Below are positions 6,266 through 6,937 of a stretch of 6,937 nt of DNA, piece after piece. Position 1 is the first letter of the stretch, and each line of letters begins with the position of its first letter. The notes under the pieces were generated by a model. The model was not told where the DNA came from and made no database searches. It saw nothing but the letters and a program-made list of their open reading frames with translations. The stretch is from an uncultured Planctomycetaceae bacterium (GTDB lineage: Bacteria; Planctomycetota; Planctomycetia; Pirellulales; UBA1268), in NCBI GenBank assembly GCA_903885855.1, contig CAISKG010000117.1, forward strand, positions 1-6,937, written 5' to 3'. The translations under genes were made by a program, and so were the position numbers.

Positions 6266-6937
6266 GGGCCCCCCGCTGCGGCGTCGCCAGCGGCGGGCGC
6301 GAAGCGGCCGGTGTCGAGGAAGGCCGAGGTGGCCCGCTGCACGGCCGGGTCGGCCATCATGAAGGCGTGGCGGACGGGGAGGAGGATGAAGTCGTGCGCC
6401 CCGTCGAGGCGGGTCTCGTCGACGCGCACCACGGCGTCGTCGTCCCCCTCCAGCAGCGTGCTGTAGCCCACGTCGTCGCCGGCGCCGCCGGCCACGATTC
6501 CGAAGGGGCAGGGGGGGGTGGCGAGGGTGTCGGCGACGCGCGGCCACTCGAGCACCAGCTCGCGGGCGGCCCCGGTGGCCAGCTTCGCCATCAGCCACGA
6601 CTGCGACGCCTCGCGCGCCATCTGCGAGCCCTGGTTGGGTGCGCCGAGCATCACCATCCGGTGGAGGCGCGCCCGGTCGCGCTCGTCGGCGTCGGCGATC
6701 CAGCGCCGCACCACGATGTTGCCGAGGCTGTGGGCCACGAAACTGATCCGATCGGTGGCGGAGAGCCCGTCGACGACGCGGGCCAGCGCGCGGGCGTGGT
6801 CCTCGATGCGGGCCCGGGGGCTGGCGTAGCCGAAGGTCATCACGGTGGCGTCGTGCCGGCGGCGCAGGTGGTCGGCCAACGGCGCCATCGACCCGCGCCC
6901 CTCGCCGAGGCCGTGGAGAAGGATCACCGCATGGCCG
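6262..6937 (-). CDS. Alpha/beta-fold hydrolase, lipase/esterase-like, 5' end beyond window
   Basis: The last 224 residues of a lipase-like serine hydrolase are visible. The first readable residues, GHAVILLHGLG, are already the first strand and the HG oxyanion-hole region of the fold, so the true N-terminus should lie a little beyond the right edge; a GTG at 6927 is in frame but would cut into this strand. The catalytic triad can be proposed: Ser70 in VAHSLGN (a GxSxG variant with Ala first), an Asp at 165-167 in EGDDDAVVRV, and His190 in LPVRHAFMM (numbering from the first complete codon in the window). LGAPNQGS (97-104) after the nucleophile is typical of lipases with a PGAP1-like or bacterial triacylglycerol-lipase fold. 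There is no signal peptide in the visible part. The substrate is unknown. It overlaps the RuvX-SDR gene by four bases and is probably the upstream gene of the same operon. Confidence 0.85.
   Translation of the reverse strand, partial: GHAVILLHGLGEGRGSMAPLADHLRRRHDATVMTFGYASPRARIEDHARALARVVDGLSATDRISFVAHSLGNIVVRRWIADADERDRARLHRMVMLGAPNQGSQMAREASQSWLMAKLATGAARELVLEWPRVADTLATPPCPFGIVAGGAGDDVGYSTLLEGDDDAVVRVDETRLDGAHDFILLPVRHAFMMADPAVQRATSAFLDTGRFAPAAGDAAAGGP

Noticed and set aside
6262..6927. Full-length reading of the hydrolase from the GTG at 6927
   Set aside because: The frame is open to the window edge and the residues before this GTG (GHA) continue the first beta strand, so a start further upstream is more likely.
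1..6937. CRISPR array, insertion sequence, transposase, phage or toxin-antitoxin genes
   Set aside because: No regularly spaced repeats, no terminal inverted repeats with a transposase, and no such domains were seen on either strand.

Overview
The window is very GC-rich and every gene that can be supported lies on the minus strand. Read in that direction it goes from about 6937 down to 1. Two cytochrome-like proteins carry planctomycete-type heme domains and a third protein is of the DUF1552 (HXXSHH) family. This combination points to a member of the Planctomycetota, probably class Planctomycetia. Related genes also occur in Verrucomicrobiota, Acidobacteriota and Myxococcota, so the phylum is an inference.

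Layout in transcription order: (1) the C-terminal 224 residues of an alpha/beta-fold lipase/esterase-like protein (6262-6937, its start lies outside the window). (2) A 444-residue open frame (4931-6265) that joins a complete RuvX/YqgF nuclease domain to a complete atypical SDR (Rossmann-fold NAD(P)-binding) protein with no stop between them. It overlaps gene 1 by the 4-base GTGA junction. (3) A Tat-exported DUF1552 protein (3541-4905). (4) A 700-residue exported DUF1587/1595/1592/1588/1585 protein with two CxxCH heme sites (1415-3517). (5) After a 179-base gap, a PSCyt1-PSCyt2 (DUF1549) cytochrome-like protein that runs off the left edge (1-1235). Genes 1 to 4 are separated by -4, 25 and 23 bases and look like one transcription unit. 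The 179-base gap before gene 5 is the only sizeable non-coding stretch; it contains a possible folded RNA element and a plausible ribosome binding site.

Genes 3, 4 and 5 form an exported set found repeatedly in planctomycete genomes. Two members carry the same N-terminal module (CxxCH followed about 40-45 residues later by MPPD), which suggests c-type heme binding and redox work outside the cytoplasm. The biochemical substrate is not known to me and cannot be read from the sequence. Genes 1 and 2 look like cytoplasmic housekeeping functions placed directly upstream.

The most notable item is the in-frame RuvX-SDR fusion. Long plus-strand open frames throughout the window are antisense shadows caused by the base composition and are not annotated.
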